NCBI GenBank assembly: GCA_947501555.1
Contig: CANMWG010000001.1
Coordinates: 1,860,001-1,924,000, forward strand
DNA: 64,000 nt
Direction of reading: 5' to 3'
Source of the DNA: an uncultured Paracoccaceae bacterium
GTDB taxonomy: Bacteria; Pseudomonadota; Alphaproteobacteria; Rhodobacterales; Rhodobacteraceae
A model generated the notes under the pieces. The model had not been told where the DNA came from, ran no database searches, and worked only from the letters and a program-made list of their open reading frames with translations. The translations under genes and the position numbers were made by a program. This document shows, piece by piece, positions 1 to 7,275 of this stretch (position 1 is the first letter of the stretch; every line of letters begins with the position of its first letter).

Positions 1-1
1 T

Positions 2-223
2 AAACATCGGGCTTGGGCCTTGCGATTGTTTTGGCTCGCCATCGGCTCCTGGCTCTACCGGGTCCACTACGGGCTTTGGTATCTGGCGACCGGCGGGCTG
101 TGGTCAAATTCCGATTTCACCGGTGCGTTCGACCTTGCACAAAACGTGGCCTTCTATCTGCCTTACCTGATTGGGGTAGAGGTCTATTTGGCACGCAAAC
201 GATACCGGGTCGCGGTCAGCTGA
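2..223 (+). CDS. C-terminal fragment of an unidentified membrane-associated protein
   Basis: An open frame runs in from the left edge and stops at 223, so only about 73 C-terminal residues are visible. It is rich in Trp, Tyr and Leu (LFWLAIGSWLYRVHYGLWYLA) and has a second hydrophobic stretch (NVAFYLPYLIGVEVYLA), followed by a basic end (RKRYRVAVS). This suggests the last two membrane helices of a small integral membrane protein. Its stop lies 40 bp inside the 3' end of the convergent gene. The family cannot be named from this fragment, and the true start is outside the window. Confidence 0.5.
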   Translation, partial: KHRAWALRLFWLAIGSWLYRVHYGLWYLATGGLWSNSDFTGAFDLAQNVAFYLPYLIGVEVYLARKRYRVAVS

Positions 224-801
224 TCCGATACTGCGCTGGTCTTGCTGTCAATAAAACCGAGCCCACGCATATGCGTTCGGACCAACGTATCTCCAACAAC
301 CGCCGCTTTGCCTTTGCGATAAACCATCCAGACGTGTTTCTCAGGATGGGCCAAAGCAAGCGTTGCGGCCTGATCCAAATCGCGCGTTTCCGTCAATACA
401 GCCAGCAATATCTGCGCATCTGCGGCGGCCGAAACAGTGGCCCCCTCCAAAGCCTGCTGCAAAGGTGCATCCTCAAATTCACACATAACAAATACTGGCG
501 TCGCAAGCGAAGCCCCCAACTTCTCGGCCAAGCTGGGTGGTTTTTTCAAAAGCGCCTTCTGCCACCGCACAGCCGCAGGCGCTGCGAACTCCATGACAAG
601 GTCAGAACCGTCGGTCACGACCCGCAGACCCTCATCCACCAGCACAACATCCCTGATGGCCGCTCGCGGCAGATCAAGACGCATCTCGCCACGCAGGCTC
701 AGCATTTTGCTATCAAGATGCAGCTTGACCTCAGCTACAGCGCTTTGCCAATGACATACAGCAACCGCTTCACGACCCACCTGGCCTCTCCCTATCAGCA
801 T
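184..801 (-). CDS. Conserved hypothetical protein, DUF3052-like C-terminal half
   Basis: This is a 205-residue soluble protein with no signal peptide or membrane segment. The last 60 residues (HVWMVYRKGK, then a VR..MRGLGFIDSKTSAV block ending LTATRYRLR) follow the pattern I know from DUF3052 proteins, which have an aromatic-rich strand, a VR..L...G..D.K core and a closing T..R.R strand. The N-terminal half carries alternating beta-type sequence of unknown function. The start was chosen because a weak GGA lies about 9 bases upstream on the minus strand. The 3' end overlaps the convergent partial gene at the window edge by 40 bp, so the two genes probably share a termination zone. No function is assigned. 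Confidence 0.55.
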   Translation of the reverse strand: MLIGRGQVGREAVAVCHWQSAVAEVKLHLDSKMLSLRGEMRLDLPRAAIRDVVLVDEGLRVVTDGSDLVMEFAAPAAVRWQKALLKKPPSLAEKLGASLATPVFVMCEFEDAPLQQALEGATVSAAADAQILLAVLTETRDLDQAATLALAHPEKHVWMVYRKGKAAVVGDTLVRTHMRGLGFIDSKTSAVSDQLTATRYRLRAK

Positions 802-839
802 GTCTTTTCATCCTAACATACGCGTGTCACTGTATCAAA

Positions 840-1772
840 ATGACAAACCTCACGACACGCAACGGAACCTCAGCTTCTCGGCTCACCTTCGGCACAATGC
901 AATTCGGCGGCACTGCAGATGCAGCTGAAAGCAAAGCCATGTTCGACACAGCACGAGAGGCCGGGATCAATCATTTTGACACCGCCGTCAGCTATACAGG
1001 CGGGGCATCTGAAGCGATCCTCGGCGACCTGATCAAAGATCAGCGTGAAGATATCTTTCTGGCGACCAAAGTCGGTTATGTGGGTGGGGCCTCCCGCGAA
1101 AACATCACCAAGCAATTCGACACCTGCCGCAAACAACTGGGGCAAGACGCGGTCGATTTACTCTATATGCATCGGTTCGATGATGACACAGCGCTTGAGG
1201 AAACCTTCAGCACCCTATCCGACCTGCAAGCCAAAGGCAGCGTCCGGTATATCGGCGTATCAAACTATGCGGCCTGGCAGGTCATGAAGGCACAGGCCAT
1301 TGCGCAATCTTTGGGAACACGGATCGACGCGATCCAGCCGATGTACAGCCTCGTCAAGCGGCAAGCCGAGGTTGAAATCTTTCCCATGGCAAAAGACCAA
1401 GACATCCAGCTCATCCCCTATTCGCCACTTGGCGGGGGGCTGCTGACGGGGAAGTATGTCAAAGGCGAAACCGGGCGGCTGACCGAAGACAAACGCTATA
1501 AGGCGCGCTACGACCAAGACTGGATGCATGAAACGGCGTCCGCCCTTGCCATGCTTGCTGCGGAACACGGTGTTGCACCTGCAACCTTGGCCGTAAGATG
1601 GGTCTTGACCCATCCTACAGGACCATCGCCGATCATCTCCGCGCGGTCTGTCAAGCAACTACAACCATCACTCGATGCGGCGCAATTCGCAATGTCCGCC
1701 GATCTTTACGCACAAATCACCGCGCTCAGCGTCACACCGGCACCCGCAACCGACAGGCTCGAAGAGGCATGA
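840..1772 (+). CDS. Aldo/keto reductase
   Basis: A 310-residue NAD(P)H-dependent oxidoreductase of the aldo/keto reductase superfamily with a TIM-barrel fold. The complete catalytic tetrad is visible: Asp47 in HFDTA, Tyr52, Lys77 in ATKVG and His111 in LLYMHRFD. The C-terminal cofactor region has the usual VRWVLTHP...PSPIISARSVKQL pattern. The stop codon overlaps the start of the next gene (ATGA at 1769-1772), so it is the first gene of an AKR-FAD oxidoreductase-GNAT operon. The physiological substrate is unknown; a small aldehyde or keto acid is only an inference. The codons for VRWVLTHPT (1593-1618) coincide with a near-copy of a 26-bp palindromic repeat found twice between genes nearby. 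Confidence 0.88.
   Translation: MTNLTTRNGTSASRLTFGTMQFGGTADAAESKAMFDTAREAGINHFDTAVSYTGGASEAILGDLIKDQREDIFLATKVGYVGGASRENITKQFDTCRKQLGQDAVDLLYMHRFDDDTALEETFSTLSDLQAKGSVRYIGVSNYAAWQVMKAQAIAQSLGTRIDAIQPMYSLVKRQAEVEIFPMAKDQDIQLIPYSPLGGGLLTGKYVKGETGRLTEDKRYKARYDQDWMHETASALAMLAAEHGVAPATLAVRWVLTHPTGPSPIISARSVKQLQPSLDAAQFAMSADLYAQITALSVTPAPATDRLEEA
1593..1618. repeat. 26-bp palindromic repeat, near-copy inside a coding region
   Basis: The outer arms GTAAGATGGGT and ACCCATCCTAC match the intergenic copy at 3864-3889; only three central bases differ (23 of 26 identical). Here the element is read as part of the conserved C-terminal region of the aldo/keto reductase, in frame and without any length change compared with the family. 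It may be coincidence or a domesticated copy. Confidence 0.5.
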
Positions 1773-2839
1773 TCGACTTTCTGATTATTGGGGGCGGGAT
1801 CGCCGGTATCTCAGCAGCAGCACGGCTGTCCGGGCTCGGCAGCGTCACGGTTCTGGAAAGCGAAGAGGCGCTTGGGTACCATGCTTCGGGCCGGTCGGCG
1901 GCGATGTTCGAGGAGAACTACGGCGCGCCCTCCACAATCATGCTGAACACCGCAAGCCGAGCCTTCCATGAAAGCGCCGAGGTGCTCAGTCCGCGGGGCA
2001 TCATGCTGGTTGGCACAGCCGATCAAGCCGCGACGTTCAGCGCAGATCAATCCACCCTCAAACTCGACAGCATCACGGTGGATGAAGCGCAAAGAATGGT
2101 GCCAATCCTGGACACAAAAGTCGTTGACCGGGCCGCCTATCACGCCGAAGCGGAAGATATCGACACCGATAAATTGCTGCAGGCTTTCGCACGGACCACC
2201 CGCAGCAACGGGGGGCAAATCCGAACCAAAAGTGCCGCGACCCAAATCAACCGCATCACAAATGGTTGGGCAGTCAGCACTGCTACAGACACATATGAAG
2301 CTAAAATGCTGGTAAACGCCGCAGGTGCCTGGGTCGACGAGATTGCAAAGCTGGCAAGGATTGCACCTTTAGGGTTCACGCCACTGCGGCGGTCCATGGC
2401 GCGGATCGCAGCCCCCGGCGGGCATGACGTCAGTCCTTGGCCCATGCTCTTTGGTCCGGGCGAGGACTGGTACGCCAAACCCGACGCAGGTGCGCTGATC
2501 GTCTCTCCGGCCGAAGAAGACGCAACCACCCCGCATGATGCCTACACCAACGATATGACACTGGCCGAAGGTTTCGCGCGGTATCAAACCTATGTGAGCG
2601 AGCCTGTGACAAGACCGCTCAGCTCCTGGGCAGGTCTGCGGACCTTCGCGCCTGACCGGACCTTGGTTCTCGGCCCAGATATAAATGACAGCAGTTTCAT
2701 CTGGTGCGCAGGGCAAGGCGGCTACGGCATGCAATCCTCCCCGGGTGCAAGCCAACTTTTGGCTGACCTGATCAGTGGACGGGCATCCCCCCTGCCCCTC
2801 GACACAATCGCAGCCCTTTCACCGGAGCGGTTCGGATGA
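1769..2839 (+). CDS. FAD-dependent oxidoreductase (DAO family, D-amino-acid dehydrogenase-like)
   Basis: A 356-residue protein that starts at an ATG overlapping the preceding stop by 4 bp, then goes directly into the dinucleotide-binding motif FLIIGGGIAGISAAARL. The acidic residue ending the second strand follows (TVLESEEALG), then the SGRSAAMF segment typical of DAO-family enzymes that bind flavin. Near the C-terminus, GLRTFAPDR and WCAGQGGYGMQSSPG form the usual closing FAD contacts. The overall pattern is like D-arginine or glycine-type dehydrogenases, which oxidise an amine to an imine. An upstream in-frame extension to 1598 is rejected because it lies inside the reductase gene. It is co-transcribed with a reductase and an acetyltransferase, so the three may process one amino compound. 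Confidence 0.85.
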   Translation: MIDFLIIGGGIAGISAAARLSGLGSVTVLESEEALGYHASGRSAAMFEENYGAPSTIMLNTASRAFHESAEVLSPRGIMLVGTADQAATFSADQSTLKLDSITVDEAQRMVPILDTKVVDRAAYHAEAEDIDTDKLLQAFARTTRSNGGQIRTKSAATQINRITNGWAVSTATDTYEAKMLVNAAGAWVDEIAKLARIAPLGFTPLRRSMARIAAPGGHDVSPWPMLFGPGEDWYAKPDAGALIVSPAEEDATTPHDAYTNDMTLAEGFARYQTYVSEPVTRPLSSWAGLRTFAPDRTLVLGPDINDSSFIWCAGQGGYGMQSSPGASQLLADLISGRASPLPLDTIAALSPERFG

Positions 2840-3537
2840 CGGATTACAAAAACGCGCAAGGACAACCCATCGGCGCACCTGTGCCAAATTGGCAAGGATG
2901 CGACACGATTCCAGCCACGCCGATGCTTGGACGGTATTGCGATGTCGTGCCCTTGGCGATGAAGCACACCAACGACCTGCACACGGCCTTTCAATCCGAT
3001 AAAACAGGGACGCTCTGGACGTATATGCCCGTCGGGCCGTTCGCATCACAAAGCGATTATGACGCATGGGCGCGCACAGCTTGTGAAAGCAAGGACCCGA
3101 TTTTCTTTGCAGTGATCAACAAGGAAACCGGCAAGGCCATTGGGGTCGCGAGCTTTCTGCGCATTCAGCCAGAAAACGGGGTGGCCGAGGTGGGCTACAT
3201 CACCTTCTCTCCGGCACTGAAACAAACACCAATGGCAACTGAAGCGATGTTTTTGATGATGCAACGGGTCTTCGACGATCTTGGATACAGGCGCTACGAA
3301 TGGAAATGTGACGCGCTGAACGATGCGTCACGCAATGCAGCACAACGGTTGGGGTTCAGCTACGACGGGTTGTTCAAACAAGCGCTGGTCTACAAAGGGC
3401 GTAACCGGGACACGGCGTGGTTTTCCATTTTGGACCGGGATTGGCCGGCGCTTAAGACCGCATTTGAGACATGGCTCGATCCAGACAACTTCGACTTAGA
3501 TGGCAAACAAATCCAACGGCTATCCGACCTCATGTAG
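2836..3537 (+). CDS. GNAT family N-acetyltransferase (RimJ/RimL type)
   Basis: A 233-residue acetyl-CoA-dependent N-acetyltransferase and the third gene of the operon; it starts in an ATGA overlap with the oxidoreductase. The conserved features are a beta-bulge strand (GVASFLRIQPENGVAEVGYI), the stretch after it up to the helix that carries MATEAMFLMMQRVFDDLGYRRYEWKC split across the acetyl-CoA site, and the ASRNAAQRLGF motif with following aromatic residues. It resembles the RimJ/RimL branch that acetylates protein N-termini or small amines. The long N-terminus (about 60 residues before the fold) is usual for this branch. The linkage to an amino-acid oxidase-like gene favours a small-molecule amine substrate, as an inference. 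The stop at 3535-3537 abuts a hairpin. Confidence 0.83.
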   Translation: MTDYKNAQGQPIGAPVPNWQGCDTIPATPMLGRYCDVVPLAMKHTNDLHTAFQSDKTGTLWTYMPVGPFASQSDYDAWARTACESKDPIFFAVINKETGKAIGVASFLRIQPENGVAEVGYITFSPALKQTPMATEAMFLMMQRVFDDLGYRRYEWKCDALNDASRNAAQRLGFSYDGLFKQALVYKGRNRDTAWFSILDRDWPALKTAFETWLDPDNFDLDGKQIQRLSDLM

Positions 3538-3555
3538 GCCGGGGTTCACCCCGGC
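3538..3555. terminator. Hairpin between convergent genes
   Basis: GCCGGGG-TTCA-CCCCGGC is a perfect 7-bp stem with a 4-base loop. It begins right after the acetyltransferase stop and covers the stop codon of the convergent gene. There is no clear T-run on either side, so it may stop transcription in both directions or only protect the 3' ends. Confidence 0.5.
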
Positions 3556-3845
3556 AAAACCTGATGAAACCGCAAGGGTTTTGTCGGCTCTCGCACAACG
3601 ACACCCTTTGCTTCCAAATCAAGCTGCACGCATTTCTGCCACCAACCGGACGTCGCCCCGCCGGGAAACAGGTCTTCAGGCAAATGGGGCTTAGCCGCTT
3701 CTTTGGATTCCGCTGCGGTCATACCCGGTGCAGCCTTAGGCAAAGTCGCAAGCATTGCCGCTTTCATCGCAGAGTATTTCGCAGCATCAACCCGGGTCAC
3801 CCGCCCGGGCGTATTGATATTCTCGACCTCAATTTTGTCAGACAT
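3546..3845 (-). CDS. Small conserved hypothetical protein (DUF6958-like)
   Basis: A 99-residue soluble protein beginning MSDKIEVENINTPGR. The pattern (nucleotide-like VENINTPGRVTRVDA start, then a helix-rich region, then GWWQKCVQLDLEAKGVV and a basic end) is one I associate with a small family of unknown function, probably DUF6958, with moderate certainty. The W-W-K...D.E.KG..R stretch looks like a winged-helix or small DNA-binding fold, but this is inference only. It is convergent with the acetyltransferase and shares a hairpin at its 3' end. A palindromic repeat lies just upstream of its start. Confidence 0.65.
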   Translation of the reverse strand: MSDKIEVENINTPGRVTRVDAAKYSAMKAAMLATLPKAAPGMTAAESKEAAKPHLPEDLFPGGATSGWWQKCVQLDLEAKGVVVREPTKPLRFHQVLPG

Positions 3846-3863
3846 GGCAAAAGCCTCATGACG

Positions 3864-3889
3864 TAAGATGGGTTTAAACCCATCCTACG
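3864..3889. repeat. 26-bp palindromic repeat, intergenic copy
   Basis: GTAAGATGGGT-TTAA-ACCCATCCTAC is almost perfectly self-complementary over its whole length. It lies between the start of the small DUF6958-like gene and the 3' end of the DMGDH-like gene. It belongs to the same family as the copies at 7250-7275 and 1593-1618. Confidence 0.75.
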
Positions 3890-3901
3890 ATGTCCCACCG
3901 G

Positions 3902-6397
3902 TCATCCGTCAAGCCGGATCGCGCTATTCTTAGGATCATAGGGGCTATCCTCAACAATCTCTGCTGGCCACAACTGATCCAACATCTTCACTTGCAGCTT
4001 GGTGCCAACAACTGCCAACGCAGGCGGTACGTAGCCCATGCCAATCGATTTCGCGAAAGCCACGGAATACCCGCCCGAGGTCAATCGGCCAACGCGCACC
4101 CCATCCATATCATAGAGCGCCTCACGCCCCCAAGGATCCGCATCATCCGGCCCATCAATCAGCAAGGTGACACATTGCGATCTGATCCCCTTCGCCTGCA
4201 TCGCGGCCTTGCCGTGAAACTCTTTGGACAGATCCACAAAGCGGGGCAAATCCGCCTCTAGCGGCGTCGCATCCCGGCCCAATTCCGTGCCAAAAGCACG
4301 ATAGGACTTCTCTTGGCGCAACCAGTTCTGCGCCCGCGCCCCAACCAGTTTCATCCCATGTGGCGCGCCAGCTTTTTCCAACAAGTCGAACAAGTAGTTC
4401 TGCATCTCAATCGGATGGTGCAATTCCCAACCCAGCTCACCTGTATAAGCCACCCGGATCGCATTCACCGGACACATCCCCAGTTCAATCTGCTTGGCCG
4501 ACAGCCACGGAAACCGCTTGTTCGACAGGGCGGTCGCCGGATCAGCATCCTTGATCACCGCATTCAAAACATCGCGCGACTTGGGCCCTGCAATCGCAAA
4601 CACGCCCCATTGGGTCGTGACATCCTGCTCATTGATCCGACCAAATTCGGCCTCTTTCTGCATGATCGCCTTATAAAGGAAATCCTGATCATAGGCATGC
4701 CAGCCACCCGCAGAGACCAGATAATAATCATCCTCTGCTAACCTGACGATGGTGAACTCGGTGCGCGTCGTCCCATGCGATGTCAACGCATAAGTCAGAT
4801 TAATCCGGCCCACCCGAGGCAATTTGTTGGTTGTAAACCAATCCAGAAACGCGGTGGCCCCAGGCCCGCTGATCCGGTGTTTGGCAAAGGCGGTGGCATC
4901 AATTAGGCCGACACCTTCGCGGATCGCTTTCGCCTCTTCCACCGCATATTGCCACCAGCCGCCGCGCCGGAAGGACCGGCTGTCATGGTCGCTAAACCCT
5001 TCGGGTGCAAAATAATTTGGGCGTTCCCAGCCGTTCACAAAACCAAACTGCGCACCGCGGGCAGCCTGACGATCATAGGCGGGCGATGTGCGCAACGGAC
5101 GACAGGCCGGACGTTCTTCATCCGGGTGGTGCAACACATAGACATGATCGTAACATTCTTCGTTCTTGCGGGCCGCAAACTCGGTTGTCATCCAATCGCC
5201 GTAGCGTTTGGGATCCAGCGAAGCCATATCGATCTCGGCCTCACCATCAACCATCATCTGGGCCAGATAGTACCCCGTCCCACCAGCTGCGGTGATGCCA
5301 AATGAGAACCCTTCCGCCAGCCACATATTTGTCAATCCCGGCGCAGGACCGACCAGCGGGTTCCCATCGGGCGTATAGCAAATCGGACCATTGAAATCGT
5401 CCTTCAGACCGCTTTCCTCGCAAGAGGGAATGCGGTGGATCATGGCCATATACTGGTCTTCAATCCGCTCCAGATCGAGCGGGAACAGATCAGCGCGAAA
5501 GCTATCCGGCACCCCGTATTCAAAGACAGCAGGGGCGTCCTTTTCATACACACCCAAAATCCAACCGCCACGTTCTTCACGGACATAAGACTGCGCATCG
5601 GCGTCGCGGATCACCGGATGTTCCACATGGCCATCAGCGCGGAAATCAACCAAGGCAGGGTCTTTATCCATCACAATAAACTGATGCTCCACCGGGATAG
5701 CGGGGATCTTGATCCCCAGCTTTTTGGCGGTGGTTTGGGCATGGTTGCCAGAGGCGGTGACAACATGTTCGGCGGTCACAACAATCTGCTCATCAGATGG
5801 CACCAGATTGCCGCCCTTCTCGACCATCTTGGTGCAGGTCACTTCCCAAGCCTTACCCGTCCAATGAAAGGCATCCGCCTGCCATTTCCGCTCAATCATA
5901 ACGCCCCGTTGACGGGCGCCTTTGGCCATCGCTTGGGTTACATCAGCGGGGTTAATATAGCCATCTGTATGATGATAAAGCGCACCCTTCAGATCATCAG
6001 TTTTGATCAGGGGCCACTTCGCCTTGATCTCATCAGGGGTCATCCAGACGTAGGGGACATCGCAGGTCTCAGCGGTGGAGGCATAGAGCATATACTCATC
6101 CATCCGCTCTTGGGTCTGGGCCATGCGCAGGTTGCCAACAACAGCGAAGCCCGCGTTCAACCCCGTCTCTTCTTCCAGAGACTTATAAAAATCGACCGAG
6201 TATTTATGAATATGGGTCGTGGCAAAGGACATGTTGAACAGGGGCAACAGTCCGGCCGCATGCCAGGTAGAGCCGGACGTCAACTCATCACGTTCCAACA
6301 ACATAACATCATCCCAACCGGCTTTGGCCAGATGATAAGCAATCGACGTGCCCACGGCACCGCCGCCCACAACCAGAGCTTTTACTTGCGTTTTCAT
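3902..6397 (-). CDS. FAD-dependent dimethylglycine/sarcosine dehydrogenase-like enzyme with GcvT domain
   Basis: An 831-residue two-part enzyme. The N-terminal half is a DAO-type FAD domain beginning ALVVGGGAVGTSIAYHLAKAG; GSTWHAAGL contains the His that binds FAD covalently in dimethylglycine and sarcosine dehydrogenases. The C-terminal half is a GcvT/aminomethyltransferase folate-binding domain (LTYALTSHGTTRTEF, ELGWELHHP, LWPAEIV near the end). The family removes a methyl group from dimethylglycine or a similar N-methyl amine and passes it to tetrahydrofolate; marine Rhodobacterales carry many paralogues, so the substrate is not certain. The start at 6397 was chosen over an ATG further upstream because AGGAGAG precedes it at good spacing and the FAD motif follows within ten residues. 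It is a single gene with no betaine genes beside it. Confidence 0.85.
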   Translation of the reverse strand: MKTQVKALVVGGGAVGTSIAYHLAKAGWDDVMLLERDELTSGSTWHAAGLLPLFNMSFATTHIHKYSVDFYKSLEEETGLNAGFAVVGNLRMAQTQERMDEYMLYASTAETCDVPYVWMTPDEIKAKWPLIKTDDLKGALYHHTDGYINPADVTQAMAKGARQRGVMIERKWQADAFHWTGKAWEVTCTKMVEKGGNLVPSDEQIVVTAEHVVTASGNHAQTTAKKLGIKIPAIPVEHQFIVMDKDPALVDFRADGHVEHPVIRDADAQSYVREERGGWILGVYEKDAPAVFEYGVPDSFRADLFPLDLERIEDQYMAMIHRIPSCEESGLKDDFNGPICYTPDGNPLVGPAPGLTNMWLAEGFSFGITAAGGTGYYLAQMMVDGEAEIDMASLDPKRYGDWMTTEFAARKNEECYDHVYVLHHPDEERPACRPLRTSPAYDRQAARGAQFGFVNGWERPNYFAPEGFSDHDSRSFRRGGWWQYAVEEAKAIREGVGLIDATAFAKHRISGPGATAFLDWFTTNKLPRVGRINLTYALTSHGTTRTEFTIVRLAEDDYYLVSAGGWHAYDQDFLYKAIMQKEAEFGRINEQDVTTQWGVFAIAGPKSRDVLNAVIKDADPATALSNKRFPWLSAKQIELGMCPVNAIRVAYTGELGWELHHPIEMQNYLFDLLEKAGAPHGMKLVGARAQNWLRQEKSYRAFGTELGRDATPLEADLPRFVDLSKEFHGKAAMQAKGIRSQCVTLLIDGPDDADPWGREALYDMDGVRVGRLTSGGYSVAFAKSIGMGYVPPALAVVGTKLQVKMLDQLWPAEIVEDSPYDPKNSAIRLDG

Positions 6398-6571
6398 AGC
6401 GACGACTCTCCTTGGCCTCTTTGCGATAATTTGCGCGAAACGACGGGGACAAGTCAGAACCAGCCGACGCCTCAAAGCCTGATTGCGACAGGCTTAACCC
6501 GGCAGTCAGGGTTTCCAGACTATTCAAAGGTGCGAAGTCATGATGTGTTTACGATGAGGGGAGTATTTTCA

Positions 6572-7228
6572 ATGATGAGATTTTCGATCAAAGACGCGGC
6601 AATTTTGGCCGAAGCAAGCTATTCAACAACCCGGATCACGTCGCCAAAGGTGATGCATTCATGTCCGCATGTTGATGTGCAGGCGCATATTCTCGAAGGG
6701 GACATCCTGCTTTTGCCGGGATCAAACTCGATCCGCGATTACTTGCGCTATAACCTGCGGCCGCTGCGACTAGGGGCACAGCAGTTCAAGATGAGCGATG
6801 ACAAAACGCAAAAGGGTCACTCAGGAACAATGTGGCATCAAGGCTTTCTTGCCTACTCTGTGGTGGTGTTCGACTGGCTAAAGACGCTCAATATCCGACC
6901 TAATTTCGTAATCGGGCATTCGCTGGGGGCAGCTGCGGCCCAAATTCTGTCCAAGAGCTATGGCGCGCCGGGGATCGGATTTGCTGCACCTCGGACCAAA
7001 TTCATCAAAGGACCTGTGAAACACGATGAAAAATGCCTACTGATCAACCGGTTCGACGATATTGTGCCGAAATTACCGGGGGCCTTTAGCCACATGGGGC
7101 AAGTGAAGGAACTTGCAGTGAACCCAAAACGAAACTTCCCGGCGCATGCGATGAAACACTACCGCGAAATTGTGGATCTAGGGCAAGACGGTGGGTCATT
7201 GCCCAGCCACTGGGCCGGAGGACAATAG
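6572..7228 (+). CDS. Lipase/hydrolase-like alpha/beta protein
   Basis: A 218-residue protein with a nucleophile elbow GHSLGAAAAQ (Ser117), a late acid loop NRFDDIVPK (Asp162/163) and histidines near the end (His192, His196). The arrangement resembles class 3 lipases: DIVPKLP is where that family carries its catalytic Asp. There is no signal peptide, so it is probably cytoplasmic. The open frame extends far upstream to 5435, but that part is antisense to the DMGDH-like gene. The start at 6572 (with a second ATG at 6575) is preceded by GAGGGGAG at about 9 bases. It is transcribed alone and divergently from its neighbour. The substrate is unknown. Confidence 0.65.
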   Translation: MMRFSIKDAAILAEASYSTTRITSPKVMHSCPHVDVQAHILEGDILLLPGSNSIRDYLRYNLRPLRLGAQQFKMSDDKTQKGHSGTMWHQGFLAYSVVVFDWLKTLNIRPNFVIGHSLGAAAAQILSKSYGAPGIGFAAPRTKFIKGPVKHDEKCLLINRFDDIVPKLPGAFSHMGQVKELAVNPKRNFPAHAMKHYREIVDLGQDGGSLPSHWAGGQ

Positions 7229-7249
7229 CGAAACCGCAGTGGTTGTTCT

Positions 7250-7275
7250 GTGAGGTGGGTTTTAACCCGCCCTAC
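7250..7275. repeat. 26-bp palindromic repeat, intergenic copy
   Basis: GTGAGGTGGGT-TTTA-ACCCGCCCTAC has the same length and layout as the copy at 3864 with compensating changes in both arms (A-T to G-C pairs). That suggests the hairpin is conserved as RNA or DNA structure. It fills the space between two convergent genes and ends one base before the stop codon of the minus-strand gene, so it may act as a bidirectional terminator. Confidence 0.75.

Noticed and set aside
13-816. 267-codon plus-strand frame at the left edge
   Set aside because: Antisense to the DUF3052-like gene and full of Arg, His and Gln as typical of a shadow frame.
5435-6571. Long plus-strand open frame covering the DMGDH-like gene
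   Set aside because: It is antisense to a well-supported FAD/GcvT enzyme; only the part from 6572 has a ribosome-binding site and lipase motifs.
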